Source: Azospirillum humicireducens
Lineage (GTDB): Bacteria; Pseudomonadota; Alphaproteobacteria; Azospirillales; Azospirillaceae
DNA: 40,520 nucleotides
Assembly: GCF_001639105.2 (NCBI RefSeq)
Contig: NZ_CP028903.1
Span: forward strand, 481,540 to 522,059
Direction: 5' to 3'
In this document: positions 16,957-24,364 of the stretch, in pieces
Numbering within the stretch: position 1 is the stretch's first letter
How the letters are laid out: the number at the start of each line of letters is the position of its first letter
Notes under the pieces: generated by a model
Database searches by the model: none
What the model was told of the DNA's origin: nothing
Seen by the model: only the letters and a program-made list of their open reading frames with translations
Program-made: the position numbers and the translations under genes

Positions 16957-17895
16957 TCACAGGCCGACCAGATAGAAGACGAAGGCGAGCGAGGCGGCGC
17001 CGACACCGATCCAGCTGTGCTGGGGGGTCAGGCGGAAGCGGACGCGCGCGACGCTGTTCTCGACCACGCCGACGGCGGCGAAGATCAGGACCAGCTTGAT
17101 GGCGAAGGCGACCAGCCCGAACAGCAGCCCGAAGAACGTCATCTCGGGCGCGCTGCCGAAGGGCAGGAAGACGCCGACGAACCAGGCGACGACGACCGTC
17201 TGCTTCAGCGCCATCGCCCATTTGATCAGCGCCAGCGACGGGCCGGAATATTCGGTCAGCGGGCCTTCCTGCAGTTCCTGTTCGGCTTCCGCCATGTCGT
17301 AGGGCAGCTTGCCCAGCTCGATGTAGATGGCGTAGGCGAAGGACAGGGCGGCGATCACCGTCGCGGTCGCCGAGCGCACATGGCCGTCGGCGATGGCGCT
17401 GCCGATGGCGCCGAGGTTGGTCGAGCCGGCCAGCAGGGCCGCTACGAACAGCGACAGCAGCATCACCGGCTCCACCAGCACGCCCATGGTCAGCTCGCGG
17501 CTGCCGCCGATGCCGGAGAAGGAGCTGCCGCTGTCGATGCCGGACAGCGAGAAGAAGAAGCGGGCGAGCGCGAACAGATAGATGACCGTGATCAGGTCGC
17601 CGATGGGCGCCACCGGCGTGAAGCGGGTCAGCATCGGGATGCCCATGGCGATGACCAGCACCGTCGTCAGCATCACCGCCGGCATCGCTCGGAAGGCGAA
17701 GCCGCTGTTGGGCGGGGTCAAATCCTGGCGGGTCAGCAGCTTGGCGATGTCGCGATAGTCCTGCAGCAGGCCCGGCCCGTGGCGGGTGTGCAGCTTTGCC
17801 CGGACCATGCGCGACAGGCCGGAGACCAGCGGGGCCGCGGCGAGCAGGAGGAGCGCCTGGAACAGTCCCAGGATCAGGTGTGAGAAGGTCAGCAT
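16957..17895 (-). CDS. hyfC: Hydrogenase-4 membrane subunit HyfC (NuoH-like)
   Basis: 312 residues, eight predicted helices. NuoH/HycD-like subunit that anchors the peripheral arm to the membrane arm and lines the route between the active site and the pump modules. Typical parts are KLHTRHGPGLLQDYRDIAKL (about 35-55), LYLFALARFFFSLSGIDS in equivalent form near residue 110, and the acid-rich loop YDMAEAEQELQEGPLTEYSG (about 200-220). The ATG at 17895 has a GGGAGG site, 12 bases after hyfB. Confidence 0.92.
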   Translation of the reverse strand: MLTFSHLILGLFQALLLLAAAPLVSGLSRMVRAKLHTRHGPGLLQDYRDIAKLLTRQDLTPPNSGFAFRAMPAVMLTTVLVIAMGIPMLTRFTPVAPIGDLITVIYLFALARFFFSLSGIDSGSSFSGIGGSRELTMGVLVEPVMLLSLFVAALLAGSTNLGAIGSAIADGHVRSATATVIAALSFAYAIYIELGKLPYDMAEAEQELQEGPLTEYSGPSLALIKWAMALKQTVVVAWFVGVFLPFGSAPEMTFFGLLFGLVAFAIKLVLIFAAVGVVENSVARVRFRLTPQHSWIGVGAASLAFVFYLVGL

Positions 17896-17907
17896 GGCGT
17901 CCTCCCG

Positions 17908-19935
17908 TCAGACGGCCAGCGCCAGCAGCGCGATCAGCGCCGCGACGATGTAGAGGCAGTAGATGCGGAAATCGCCGGCCTGGATGATCTGCAGCCACTT
18001 GCCGCTGGCATCGACCGCACCGGCGATCGGGGCGATGACGCTGCGGTCGGCCAGCGGTTCGGTGCGCCGCGCCAGCGTGACCACCCGCTCGAAGCCATGG
18101 GCGACGCCGGTCCAGCGTCCGGCAATCGCCTGGCGCATGCTGTAGAGCGGGGCGAAGAACATGCGGATCGGTTGGGCGAAGCCGCCGGCGCTGGCGGGCA
18201 TGTGCTGGTCCGGCAGATAGCCAGCCGCCCAGGCAGCCGCCACCTTGCGGTCGCCGCCGCGCTTGGCCGCGAAGGCCGCCTTCAGCGCGATGGGCAGGAA
18301 GGCCATGGCGATCAGCAGGATGGCGATCAGCGGGGTGGAAAGCGTCGCCTGCTGGGCATCGCCCGGCAGCAATGTGGCGCCGACCGCCAGCGTCACCGGA
18401 TCGGTGCCGATGGTCGCCGCCGCGATGCGGCCCATCACCGGCGCCACCAGCGGAGCCAGCAGGCCGAGTGCCACGCAGGCGACGGCCAGCACCGCCATGC
18501 CGGCGACCATCGCGGCCGGCGCCTCGCGCGCCTCCTCGGCATGATGGCTGCGCGGTGCGCCTGCGAACATGATGCCGTAGGCCTTGACGAAGCACATCAC
18601 CGCCAGCGCGCCGGTCAGCGCCAGCATGACGGCGGCGATGGGGGCGGCGAACTTCACCAGCGGGGTGCCGTCCAGCGCCGCGGCGAACAGCGCCTGGTAG
18701 GTGTACCATTCCGACACGAAGCCGTTCAGCGGCGGGATCGCCGAGATGGCCAGCGCGCCGACCAGGAAGGACAGGGCGGTCCAGGGCATGGTACGGGCCA
18801 GCCCGCCCATCTTCTCCATGTCCTTGGTGTGCATGCGGAAGATGGTGGAGCCGGCGCCGAGGAACAGCAGGCCCTTGAACACCGCATGGTTCAGCAGGTG
18901 ATAGAGGCCGGCCATCAGGCCCAGCACCGCCAGCACCGGCTGGTGCAGCGCCATGCCGATCATGCCGGTGCCGACGCCCAGCAGGATGATGCCGATATTC
19001 TCGACCGAGTGGTAGGCGAGCAGCTTCTTGATGTCGTGCTCGGCCAGGGCATAGACGACGCCTAGCACCGACGACACCGCGCCGAAGGCCAGCACCAGCA
19101 GGCCCCAGCCCAGCATCGCCGGCCCGGCGCTGGCGCCCAGCAGGTCGATGCCGACCTTGACGATGCCGAAGACGCCGATCTTGATCATCACGCCCGACAT
19201 CAGCGCCGAGGCGTGCGATGGGGCGGCCGGATGGGCGCGCGGCAGCCAGATGTGCAGCGGGATCATGCCGGCCTTGGCGCCGAAGCCGATGAAGGCCAGC
19301 AGGAAGGCGACGCTGTCCAGCGGGGCCGGCAGCGGATGGGCGCGGAAGGCGGCGAAATCGAAGCTGCCGGCCTGGTTCGCCATCAGGAAGAAGGCGGCCA
19401 TGATCAGCACCGAGCCGCCATGGGCGACCAGGAAATAGAGGAAGCCGGCGCCCACCGCCTCGTCATCCTGGTCGAAGATGACCAGGAAATAGGAGGCCAG
19501 CGACATCATCTCGAAGAAGATGAGGAACCAGAAGCCGTTGTCGGCCGCCACCACCAGCATCATCGACGCGATGAAGGCATTCATGAAGAAGCCCATCGCC
19601 CCGACGCCGCGCCCGGCATATTCGCGCACATAGGCGAAGCCGTAGATCCAGGCGACCAGCGACAAGAGCGAGATGACCGCGATCATCAGGCCGGCCAGCG
19701 GGTCGAGCCGCAGGACGAAATGGGCGAAGGGGTAGGGGCCGGCGGCGTCGAGCACGGCCGGTTGGCCGGCGCCGATGGCGGTCAGCCCGGCGCCGAGCCC
19801 GGCAAGCGCCGCGGCGATGCCGACGCCGCTGCCGCCAAGACGGATGTCCCCCTCCCGATGCTTCAGGAGGAGGCAGAGGATGGCGCCGCCGCAGGACAGC
19901 AGCAGCGACATGATGAGCAGGGAGAGTGGAATCAT
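17908..19935 (-). CDS. hyfB: Hydrogenase-4 membrane subunit HyfB (HycC-like, antiporter family)
   Basis: 675 residues, matching the length of E. coli HyfB. About 16 hydrophobic segments, NuoL/M/N-like core with IWLPRAHPAAPSHASALMSG (about 230-250), the lysine in FGAKAGMIPLHIWL, and the histidine-rich helix LLAYHSVENIGIILLG. A long C-terminal section (after about 500) with an extra hydrophilic stretch is typical of HycC/HyfB. The ATG at 19935 overlaps the hyfA stop as ATGA. As the proximal antiporter-like subunit it contacts HyfC and could carry ions during H2 formation. Confidence 0.92.
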   Translation of the reverse strand: MIPLSLLIMSLLLSCGGAILCLLLKHREGDIRLGGSGVGIAAALAGLGAGLTAIGAGQPAVLDAAGPYPFAHFVLRLDPLAGLMIAVISLLSLVAWIYGFAYVREYAGRGVGAMGFFMNAFIASMMLVVAADNGFWFLIFFEMMSLASYFLVIFDQDDEAVGAGFLYFLVAHGGSVLIMAAFFLMANQAGSFDFAAFRAHPLPAPLDSVAFLLAFIGFGAKAGMIPLHIWLPRAHPAAPSHASALMSGVMIKIGVFGIVKVGIDLLGASAGPAMLGWGLLVLAFGAVSSVLGVVYALAEHDIKKLLAYHSVENIGIILLGVGTGMIGMALHQPVLAVLGLMAGLYHLLNHAVFKGLLFLGAGSTIFRMHTKDMEKMGGLARTMPWTALSFLVGALAISAIPPLNGFVSEWYTYQALFAAALDGTPLVKFAAPIAAVMLALTGALAVMCFVKAYGIMFAGAPRSHHAEEAREAPAAMVAGMAVLAVACVALGLLAPLVAPVMGRIAAATIGTDPVTLAVGATLLPGDAQQATLSTPLIAILLIAMAFLPIALKAAFAAKRGGDRKVAAAWAAGYLPDQHMPASAGGFAQPIRMFFAPLYSMRQAIAGRWTGVAHGFERVVTLARRTEPLADRSVIAPIAGAVDASGKWLQIIQAGDFRIYCLYIVAALIALLALAV

Positions 19936-20525
19936 GGGTCCAGCCCCTCCAGCGAGGCGAGCGGCGTTTCAGGACTGACCGGTGCCGCCGCGGCCAGCGT
20001 GCGCTTGACGGCGGCAGCCTGGCGGGTGGCATCGGCGTCTGCCGCGTAAAGGGCGGCGGTCGGGCACACGCGCACGCAGGCCGGGCCGTCGCCGGAGAAG
20101 GCGCAAAGGTCGCATTTCACCGCCACGCTGCGCACGCCGATGTCCCAGGCCAGCAGCGGATCGAGCGCCGCCGAATGGCTGGGCGTCGCGGTGGCGATGC
20201 CGGCGACGCCGGCGATCCCGGTGCCGCTGGGCGTGATGGCACCGAACGGGCAGGCCAGCGCGCACATCTTGCAGCCGATGCAGGCCTGCTCATCGAGCAG
20301 GATGGCGTCGGCGGCATGGGTGATGGCGTTGACCGGACAGACGCGGGCACAGGGCGCGTCCTCGCACTGATGGCAGAGGACGGGGCCGGTGTCGTCGCCG
20401 ATCCGCATGACGGTCAGCCGGGGATGCGCCTGCAGCCCCTGTTTCTTGTGTGCCTCGGTGCAGGCCGCCATGCAGGTGTTGCACCCGATGCATTTTCTCG
20501 GTTCCGCGATAACGAAGCGATTCAT
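19932..20525 (-). CDS. hyfA: Hydrogenase-4 electron-transfer polyferredoxin HyfA
   Basis: 197 residues with 16 cysteines arranged for four [4Fe-4S] clusters: CIGCNTCMAAC, CHQCEDAPCARVCP, CIGCKMCALACP, and CDLC with CVRVCP. It should carry electrons from formate dehydrogenase towards HyfH and HyfI. It is the first gene of the eleven-gene minus-strand operon, and its first residues (MNRFV) are identical to those of the HydN-like protein transcribed the other way at 21080. The 30 C-terminal residues are Ala/Pro-rich and probably disordered. Confidence 0.92.
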   Translation of the reverse strand: MNRFVIAEPRKCIGCNTCMAACTEAHKKQGLQAHPRLTVMRIGDDTGPVLCHQCEDAPCARVCPVNAITHAADAILLDEQACIGCKMCALACPFGAITPSGTGIAGVAGIATATPSHSAALDPLLAWDIGVRSVAVKCDLCAFSGDGPACVRVCPTAALYAADADATRQAAAVKRTLAAAAPVSPETPLASLEGLDP

Positions 20526-20651
20526 GTCCAGACCTCCGGCTTCCCGGGCGGGTGCGTCGAGTGGAGCGACCAGGAGCTCGGCGGGCTTTCAAAATCCCGA
20601 TAAGAAAACCTGATCGGCCAATAAGAGGACAGTATTGGCTCGCACACGCCC

Positions 20652-20681
20652 CCAGACCGCCTGTTCTCACCGGCGGTCTGG
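20652..20681. repeat. Perfect inverted repeat in the hyf leader, overlapping a weak sigma-54-like element
   Basis: CCAGACCGCC (20652-20661) and GGCGGTCTGG (20672-20681) form a 10-bp perfect dyad with a 10-base spacer. No T tract follows on either strand and no gene ends here, so an operator or leader hairpin is likelier than a terminator. On the minus strand, TGGCTC-N6-TGCC (20680-20695) puts GG and GC at the 10-base spacing required for sigma-54, but its -12 half is imperfect; this is only a possible hyf promoter, about 150 bases before hyfA. Confidence 0.45.
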
Positions 20682-20907
20682 CAGAAGGAGAGCCAGCTGT
20701 TGCGAATCTTTGTCATCTCGGCGGACTTGAGTGATGTCGCCGTTGACTTGTCTACGCTATTCCCCTGGGTGACGCGATGTCAACTAGACACATAAAAAAA
20801 GTGGGTATAAGGTGCGCGACACAAAGGCCGGGTGTCATGGACCGTGTTTACTGTCGGATGGCGTCCCGGAAATTCTGATAAGAAAGAGAAGATACTCGAT
20901 AGGGTCG

Positions 20908-20948
20908 GCTTATCGGCGTCGATTACTTTTAAAGATCGAGCGATAAGC
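20908..20948. promoter_or_regulatory. Nested dyad containing the shared ATCGAGYGATAAKC motif
   Basis: GCTTATCG (20908-20915) pairs with CGATAAGC (20941-20948), and inside it TCGAT (20919-20923) pairs with ATCGA (20935-20939) around an AT-rich 11-base centre. The right arm, ATCGAGCGATAAGC (20935-20948), matches 12 of 14 bases of 6865-6878 upstream of hypA/fdhD. A partial minus-strand copy, ATCGAGTATC, lies at 20891-20900. Dyads with AT-rich centres suit LysR-type or enhancer-binding regulators. It is about 130 bases before the hydN start. Confidence 0.55.
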
Positions 20949-21079
20949 GATTTCAATCGGACGTGAAGCCACCGGTGCCCGCAGCGGCCAACCGGCGCGC
21001 AACGCCAGGGAACAGTGAAGCGATGCCGGGACGGGGCCGTCCGACGGCCCCCCTCCGGCTGCCAACAAGGACGACGGGA

Positions 21080-21625
21080 ATGAACAGATTCGTCACTGCC
21101 AACCCGAGCAAGTGCATCGGTTGCCGCACATGCGAGGTCGCCTGTGCGCTTGCCCATTCCGAAGGGGCCGGCGTCGAAGGACTGGCGCCGGACACCTTCA
21201 AGCCGCGCATTCGCATGGTGAGGACGGCCGACGTCAGCACCGCGGTGATGTGCCACCATTGCGAGGACGCACCCTGCGTCAACGCCTGCCCGAACAACGC
21301 CATCGTCTACCGCCAGCACAGCGTGCAGGTGGAGCAGGAGCGCTGCCTGGGCTGCAAGAACTGCGTGCTGGCCTGCCCGTTCGGCGTCATGGACGTGGTG
21401 ACGGTGCCGGCGGTCCGGCAGTTCGCCGGCATGACGCTCAGCCTGGGCGTCAAGGCGCAGGCGCACAAATGCGACCTGTGCATCGAGCGTGGCGATGCCG
21501 GCCCGGCTTGCGTTTCGGTCTGCCCGACCAGCGCCCTGACCCTGATGGACCGGGAGGCGATGGACGAGACCCTGCGCCGCCGCCGCGAGCGCGCCGCCCT
21601 GGAAGCCGCCGAAGTCGCGGCCTGA
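21080..21625 (+). CDS. hydN: HydN-like formate dehydrogenase-linked polyferredoxin
   Basis: 181 residues with 16 cysteines for four [4Fe-4S] clusters: CIGCRTCEVAC, CHHCEDAPCVNACP, CLGCKNCVLACP, and CDLC with CVSVCP. It is similar to but distinct from HyfA (197 residues) in the opposite operon. In enterobacteria HydN is linked to formate dehydrogenase-H; here fdhF follows 69 bases later. It probably receives electrons from FdhF or docks it to the complex. The ATG at 21080 is chosen because it gives the same MNRFV start as HyfA and has AAGGA upstream. The C-terminus ends in a charged helix (LRRRRERAALEAAEV). Confidence 0.88.
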   Translation: MNRFVTANPSKCIGCRTCEVACALAHSEGAGVEGLAPDTFKPRIRMVRTADVSTAVMCHHCEDAPCVNACPNNAIVYRQHSVQVEQERCLGCKNCVLACPFGVMDVVTVPAVRQFAGMTLSLGVKAQAHKCDLCIERGDAGPACVSVCPTSALTLMDREAMDETLRRRRERAALEAAEVAA

Positions 21626-21694
21626 GCCACGGCCATCCCCCCATCACTGCGGCCGGCACACGGCCGGCACAATCGAGCGAACACCGAGGTCGAG

Positions 21695-23866
21695 ATGGAA
21701 AAGCATATGGCGGTCTGCCCCTACTGCGGTACGGGCTGCAAACTGAATCTGCTGGTCGAGGGCGGGAAGGTCGTCGGTGCCGAACCCCTCAACGGCGTCA
21801 CCAATGAAGGAGAACTCTGCCTCAAGGGCTATTTCGGCTATGACTTCATCAACGACACCAAGATTCTGACGCCGCGCCTGCGCAACCCGATGCTGCGTCG
21901 CTCGCGCGACGCCGCGTTCGAGGCGGTGTCATGGGACGAGGCGATCCAGTACGCGGCGAAGAAGCTGGGCGAGATCAAGGCCAAATACGGTCCCGATTCG
22001 ATCATGACCACCGGCTCGTCGCGCGGCACCGGCAACGAGACCAACTATGTGATGCAGAAATTCACCCGCGCGGTTCTCGGCACCAACAATGTCGACAATT
22101 GCGCGCGCGTCTGCCACGGCCCGTCGGTCGCCGGATTGCAGGTGACGCTGGGCAACGGCGCCATGAGCAATTCGATTCCCGAGATCGAGCACACCAAATG
22201 CGTCCTGGTCTTCGGCTACAACGTCGCCGACAGCCATCCGGTGATCGCCAAGCGCATCATCAAGGCCAAGGAGCGCGGCGCCAAGATCATCGTCTGCGAT
22301 CCGCGCAAGATCGAGACGGCGCGTCTGGCCGACCTGTGGCTGCCGCTGAACAACGGTTCCAACATGGCGCTGGTCAATGCCTTCGCCAATGTCCTGATCA
22401 ATGAAGGGCTCTACAACAAGGAGTATGTCGCCAATTACACGGAGGGTTTCGACGAGTACAAGAAGATCGTCGACAAATACACCCCCGAATACGCCGAGGC
22501 GATCACCGGCCTGCCGGCCGACGACATCCGCGAGGCGATGCGCATCTATGCCGCTGCGCCGTCCGCCACCATCCTGTGGGGCATGGGCGTCACCCAGTGG
22601 GGCCAGGGCGTCGATGTGGTGAAGGGGCTGTCGGGGCTGGCGCTGCTGACCGGCAATCTCGGCCGTCCGAATGTCGGCGTCGGTCCGGTGCGCGGCCAGA
22701 ACAATGTCCAGGGCAGCTGCGACATGGGCGTGCTGCCGACCGAGTTCCCCGGCTACCAGAAGGTCACCGACCCGGAGATCCGCGCCAAGTTCGCCAAGGC
22801 CTGGGGTGTCGACTCGCTGCCCGACCAGATCGGCTGCCGCCTGACCGACGTGCCGCATCTGGCGGAAACGGGCAAATTGAAGGCGATGTATGTGATGGGC
22901 GAGGATCCGGCCCAGACCGAACCCGACCTGACCCAGGTGCGCAAGGGCTTCGAGGCGATGGAGTTCGTCATCGTCCAGGACATCTTCATGACCAAGACGG
23001 CGATGTTCGCCGACCTGATCCTGCCGGCGACCTCCTGGGGCGAGCATGAGGGCGTGTTCAGCGCCGCCGACCGCAGCTTCCAGCGCTTCACCAAGGCGGT
23101 GGACGCCAAGGGCGACGTCAAGCATGACTGGGAGATCATCAGCCTGCTCGCCACCGCGATGGGCTATCCCATGCATTACGACAACACCAGGCAGATCTGG
23201 GACGAGCTGCGCGAGCTCTGCCCGATCTTCTACGGCGCCACCTACGAGAAGATGGAGGGGCTGGGCGCGGTGCCTTGGCCCTGCCGCGACCTCGATTCGC
23301 CGGGCTCCAAGTATCTCTATGAGGGCAACGTCTTTCAGCGGCCGGGCGGCAAGGGGCTGCTGTTCGCCACCGAATGGCGTCCGCCGCAGGACCAGCTGAC
23401 CGAGGAGTTCCCGCTGATCCTCTGCACGGTGCGCGAGGTCGGCCATTACTCCTGCCGCTCGATGACCGGCAATTGCGCCGCCCTGCAGACGCTGGCCGAC
23501 GAGCCCGGCTATGTCACCATCAATCCCAAGGACGCCAAGGCCTTGGGCATCCGCGACCAGGAGCTGGTCTGGGTGTCGTCGCGCCGCGGCAAGGTGATCA
23601 CCCGCGCCAGCGTCACCGACCGCACCAACAAGGGGGCCGTCTATATGACCTACCAGTGGTGGATCGGCGCCTGCAACGAGCTGACCATCCACGCGGTCGA
23701 TCCCATCGCCAAGACGCCGGAATACAAGTATGCCGCCGTCCGGGTCGAGCCGATCGCCGATCAGGTCTGGGCCGAGAATTACGTCCAGCAGGAATATGCG
23801 AAGCTGAAGGGCGGCCTCAGCAACGCGGTGACCCGCGCGACGAAGAAGGCCCCAGCCTACGCGTGA
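21695..23866 (+). CDS. fdhF: Molybdenum/tungsten formate dehydrogenase FdhF, cysteine form
   Basis: 723 residues; oxidises formate to CO2 in the FHL complex. The [4Fe-4S] ligands are Cys8, Cys11, Cys15 and Cys42, the same numbers as E. coli FDH-H. The metal ligand is Cys140 in CARVCHGPSVAG, encoded by TGC at 22112-22114, where E. coli has selenocysteine. The neighbouring His141 and the catalytic Arg333 (GPVRGQNNVQG) are conserved. The C-terminal bis-MGD domain includes REVGHYSCRSMTGN. There is no TAT signal, so it is cytoplasmic. FdhD at 7102 should sulfurate its cofactor. Confidence 0.95.
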   Translation: MEKHMAVCPYCGTGCKLNLLVEGGKVVGAEPLNGVTNEGELCLKGYFGYDFINDTKILTPRLRNPMLRRSRDAAFEAVSWDEAIQYAAKKLGEIKAKYGPDSIMTTGSSRGTGNETNYVMQKFTRAVLGTNNVDNCARVCHGPSVAGLQVTLGNGAMSNSIPEIEHTKCVLVFGYNVADSHPVIAKRIIKAKERGAKIIVCDPRKIETARLADLWLPLNNGSNMALVNAFANVLINEGLYNKEYVANYTEGFDEYKKIVDKYTPEYAEAITGLPADDIREAMRIYAAAPSATILWGMGVTQWGQGVDVVKGLSGLALLTGNLGRPNVGVGPVRGQNNVQGSCDMGVLPTEFPGYQKVTDPEIRAKFAKAWGVDSLPDQIGCRLTDVPHLAETGKLKAMYVMGEDPAQTEPDLTQVRKGFEAMEFVIVQDIFMTKTAMFADLILPATSWGEHEGVFSAADRSFQRFTKAVDAKGDVKHDWEIISLLATAMGYPMHYDNTRQIWDELRELCPIFYGATYEKMEGLGAVPWPCRDLDSPGSKYLYEGNVFQRPGGKGLLFATEWRPPQDQLTEEFPLILCTVREVGHYSCRSMTGNCAALQTLADEPGYVTINPKDAKALGIRDQELVWVSSRRGKVITRASVTDRTNKGAVYMTYQWWIGACNELTIHAVDPIAKTPEYKYAAVRVEPIADQVWAENYVQQEYAKLKGGLSNAVTRATKKAPAYA

Positions 23867-23880
23867 TGTTTTGGGAAATC

Positions 23881-23937
23881 CCCCTCTCTCCCCGCTCTCG
23901 CTCAAACGAAGTTTGCGTGAGAGCGGGGAGAGAGGGG
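23881..23937. repeat. Large perfect palindrome between fdhF and the short hypA
   Basis: A 19-bp perfect stem (23881-23899 with 23919-23937) is followed by near-continuous pairing into an inner CAAAC/GTTTG stem with a GAA loop. The arms are C/T- and G/A-rich, starting CCCCTCTCTCC. This type of CT-rich palindrome is common as a dispersed intergenic repeat in alphaproteobacteria. In the transcript it would form a very stable hairpin and could end, pause or stabilise fdhF mRNA. No T tract follows, so a classic terminator is not shown. Confidence 0.7.
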
Positions 23938-23966
23938 ATCCATCGCGTTTTCGAAGGACACCGCCC

Positions 23967-24209
23967 ATGCATGAGATCGCCCTTTGCCAATCCCTGCTGG
24001 AACAGGCAATGAAGGCGCGGGAGGCCAATCCGTTCGACCGGGTGGTGCGCGTCAGCCTGTCGGTCGGCCGAACCAGCCGGGTGCAGCCCGACGCCCTGCG
24101 TCATGCCTTCGACCTGCTCAGCCGCGACACCTTCCTGGAGGGGGCCGACCTGCGGATCGACCGGCCCCCAGGGGAGGGATTCCGATTGGTCGAGATGGAG
24201 GTGTCGTGA
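23967..24209 (+). CDS. HypA-like protein lacking the zinc-binding domain
   Basis: 80 residues. Residues 1-68 align along their length with HypA, starting MHEIALCQSLLEQAMKA with nickel ligand His2 and glutamate 3 and continuing to DLRIDRPPG. The last 11 residues (EGFRLVEMEVS) match the closing strand of HypA (LTLVELEVA in the 6413-6754 copy). The roughly 30 residues in between, holding the CxxC/CxxC zinc ribbon, are absent, yet the frame is intact. It may be a nickel-binding variant dedicated to this hydrogenase, a competitor of HypA, or a decaying copy. ATG at 23967 gives the canonical MHE start. It follows fdhF after a strong hairpin. Confidence 0.75.
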   Translation: MHEIALCQSLLEQAMKAREANPFDRVVRVSLSVGRTSRVQPDALRHAFDLLSRDTFLEGADLRIDRPPGEGFRLVEMEVS

Positions 24210-24278
24210 GCGTGACTCTTCGTGCGCCTACGATGCGTCGCATTGCCGCTGCGGCAGCCCGCGCGGAGACGTGAGCGT

Positions 24279-24292
24279 TTGATTCGTATCAA
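24279..24292 (+). promoter_or_regulatory. FNR/FixK-type box upstream of the LysR gene
   Basis: TTGATTCGTATCAA is a perfect match to the FNR/Anr/FixK consensus TTGAT-N4-ATCAA. It lies 73 bases before the LysR start codon, in the 155-base gap after the short hypA. This suggests oxygen-responsive expression of the regulator, most likely activation when oxygen is low; the transcription start is not known, so the sign is inferred. Confidence 0.75.
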
Positions 24293-24364
24293 TGATGTTG
24301 CTCGGGTCGTGATTGAAAAGTTCCCGATCCACGCGGTGCCCAACGTGGTGGGAGGAGCCCCGGC

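Larger units (their letters stand above)
20526..21079. promoter_or_regulatory. Divergent hyf / hydN-fdhF control region
   Basis: A 554-base gene-free stretch between the two halves of the FHL locus. It contains a perfect inverted repeat (20652-20681), a nested dyad (20908-20948) and two copies of GATAAGAAA (20599-20607 and 20877-20885). A possible minus-strand -35 element TTGACA begins at position 20785 (reading leftward), with only a weak -10. A possible plus-strand promoter has TAGACA about 15 bases before TATAAG near 20814. No perfect FNR box was found. The AT-rich centre (20785-20950) fits promoter DNA. Confidence 0.65.

Noticed and set aside
20652..20681. Inverted repeat taken as a terminator
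   Set aside because: It lies between divergent operons with no gene ending there and no T tract.
22112..22114. Selenocysteine codon in fdhF
   Set aside because: The codon is TGC, so no recoding is needed.
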